Shown here piece after piece: positions 21,012-21,794 of a stretch of 21,794 nucleotides of DNA; within the stretch, counting starts at the first letter, position 1; the number at the start of each line of letters is the position of its first letter. This stretch comes from VBDM01 sp964430565. Its GTDB lineage: Bacteria; Pseudomonadota; Gammaproteobacteria; Burkholderiales; SG8-39. The notes below the pieces were generated by a model that did no database searches, was not told the DNA's origin, and worked only from the letters and a program-made list of their open reading frames with translations. The position numbers were made by a program, and so were the translations under genes. The stretch lies in the NCBI GenBank assembly GCA_964430565.1, contig CAYSFD010000001.1:1-21794 (forward strand), in the 5' to 3' direction.

Positions 21012-21794
21012 GTGATCGTCGCCTCCGGCATCGCCATGCAGTTCGGGGCCAAGCCCCTTTTTTCGGACGTCTCCGTGAAGTTCGGCGGGGGAAATCGCTA
21101 TGGCCTGATCGGCGCGAACGGCTGCGGTAAATCCACGTTCATGAAGATCCTGGGCGGGGAGCTGGAGCCCTCTGCGGGGTCGGTGGCGATCGACGCGAAC
21201 GAGCGGGTGGGCAGGCTGCGCCAGGATCAGTTCGCGCACGAAAACGAACGGGTGCTGGACGTGGTGCTGATGGGCCATGCCGAGATGTGGGCGGCGATGC
21301 GCGAGCGCGACGCGATTTACACGGATCCGGAAGCCGGGGAGGAGGAGTTCCTGCGCGCGGCGGATCTGGAGGCGAAGTACGCGGAGTACGGCGGCTACAC
21401 GGCGGAGGCGCGCGCGGGGGAGTTGCTGCTCGGCCTGGGAGTGCCGACGGCGCAGCACGGCGGGCCGATGAGCGCGGTGGCGCCGGGCTGGAAGCTGCGC
21501 GTGCTGCTGGCGCAGGCCCTCTTCGGCGATCCGGACATCCTGCTGCTGGACGAGCCCACCAACAACCTGGACATCAACAGCATTCGCTGGCTCGAGGACG
21601 TGCTCAACCGGCGTACGAGCACGATGGTCATCATCTCGCACGACCGGCACTTTCTTTCCAGCGTGTGCACGCACATGGCGGACGTCGACTACGGCGACAT
21701 CCGCGTCTACGCGGGCAAATACGACGACTACATGGAAGCTTCGACGCTCGCGAAGCAGCAACAGCAGAAAGACAACGCGAAGGCAAAGGATCGC
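21012..21794 (+). CDS. ybiT: ABC-F family ATPase YbiT (runs off right edge)
   Basis: GTG 21012, with AGGA at 21001-21004, opens MIVASGIAMQFGAKPLFSDVSVKFGGGNRYGLIGANGCGKSTFMKILGGELEPS. The first 261 residues are visible. Walker A is GANGCGKST, Walker B is ILLLDEPTNNLDI, and HDRHFL follows. The unusual signature MSAVAPGWKLRVLLAQALF, instead of LSGGQ, is diagnostic for the YbiT branch. After the first ABC domain comes the charged linker start (AKQQQQKDNAKAKDR), cut by the window end. ABC-F proteins have two ABC domains, no membrane part, and act on ribosomes near the E site to relieve stalls. Its pairing with hflX, another ribosome rescue factor, may be functional. Confidence 0.93.
   Translation, partial: MIVASGIAMQFGAKPLFSDVSVKFGGGNRYGLIGANGCGKSTFMKILGGELEPSAGSVAIDANERVGRLRQDQFAHENERVLDVVLMGHAEMWAAMRERDAIYTDPEAGEEEFLRAADLEAKYAEYGGYTAEARAGELLLGLGVPTAQHGGPMSAVAPGWKLRVLLAQALFGDPDILLLDEPTNNLDINSIRWLEDVLNRRTSTMVIISHDRHFLSSVCTHMADVDYGDIRVYAGKYDDYMEASTLAKQQQQKDNAKAKDR

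Noticed and set aside
20958..21761. 267-codon minus-strand frame opposite ybiT
   Set aside because: It is Arg/Val/His-rich antisense of an unmistakable ABC-F gene, with no ribosome site. A shadow.
1..21794. CRISPR array, tRNA or rRNA genes, transposase genes
   Set aside because: I saw no regularly spaced short repeats, no cloverleaf-type tRNA sequence with CCA-arm features, no rRNA core sequences and no transposase or integrase protein on either strand. A dedicated tRNA/ncRNA scan was not possible here.

Overview
The window is a GC-rich bacterial chromosome segment. Protein families and codon use suggest a proteobacterium, probably a betaproteobacterium or a close gammaproteobacterial relative. 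No rRNA, tRNA or marker gene fixes the taxon. Most of the window is accessory DNA. Only hflX and the ybiT-type ABC-F gene at the right end look like ordinary chromosomal genes.

Left region (1-2180): two direct copies (about 96% identical over 190 bp) of the 5' part of a HIT-family gene bracket two small cassettes. Each cassette begins with a sequence that reappears inverted at its far end (12 and 11 bp), next to attC-like dyads. The right HIT copy is cut exactly at the GTT of the second dyad. This looks like integron-type gene cassettes, although no integrase is in view. Their genes (334-957 plus strand, 1134-1505 minus strand) are unrecognised.

Central operon (2179-12860), all on the plus strand with short gaps: SNF2/RapA-like helicase, PLD-family nuclease-like protein, type III Mod methyltransferase, type III Res, DarT-like DNA ADP-ribosyltransferase and DarG-like macrodomain antitoxin. 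It reads as one composite anti-phage operon. Restriction-modification would be the first layer, the helicase and PLD protein an accessory module, and DarTG a second, abortive layer.

Decay zone (12900-14781): a NERD/UvrD-type helicase, a metallo-beta-lactamase-fold protein, a DUF433 antitoxin and a DUF5615 PIN-like toxin are all broken. The first three are fused head to tail.

Right region (14862-21794): an ORF6N-domain gene, a COG2521-type methyltransferase (minus), an antitoxin/PIN toxin pair overlapping hflX, a winged-helix gene with a probable truncated toxin, an unknown small basic protein, ccdAB (minus), a higBA-like pair and a partial ybiT. Pieces of the hflX 3' end recur at 20000-20128 and 20935-20961 and bracket the toxin-antitoxin blocks. 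This suggests repeated insertion at the hflX end. Perfect palindromes sit in front of ccdA and the higB-like gene, and a terminator-like hairpin lies between a strong -10 element and ybiT.
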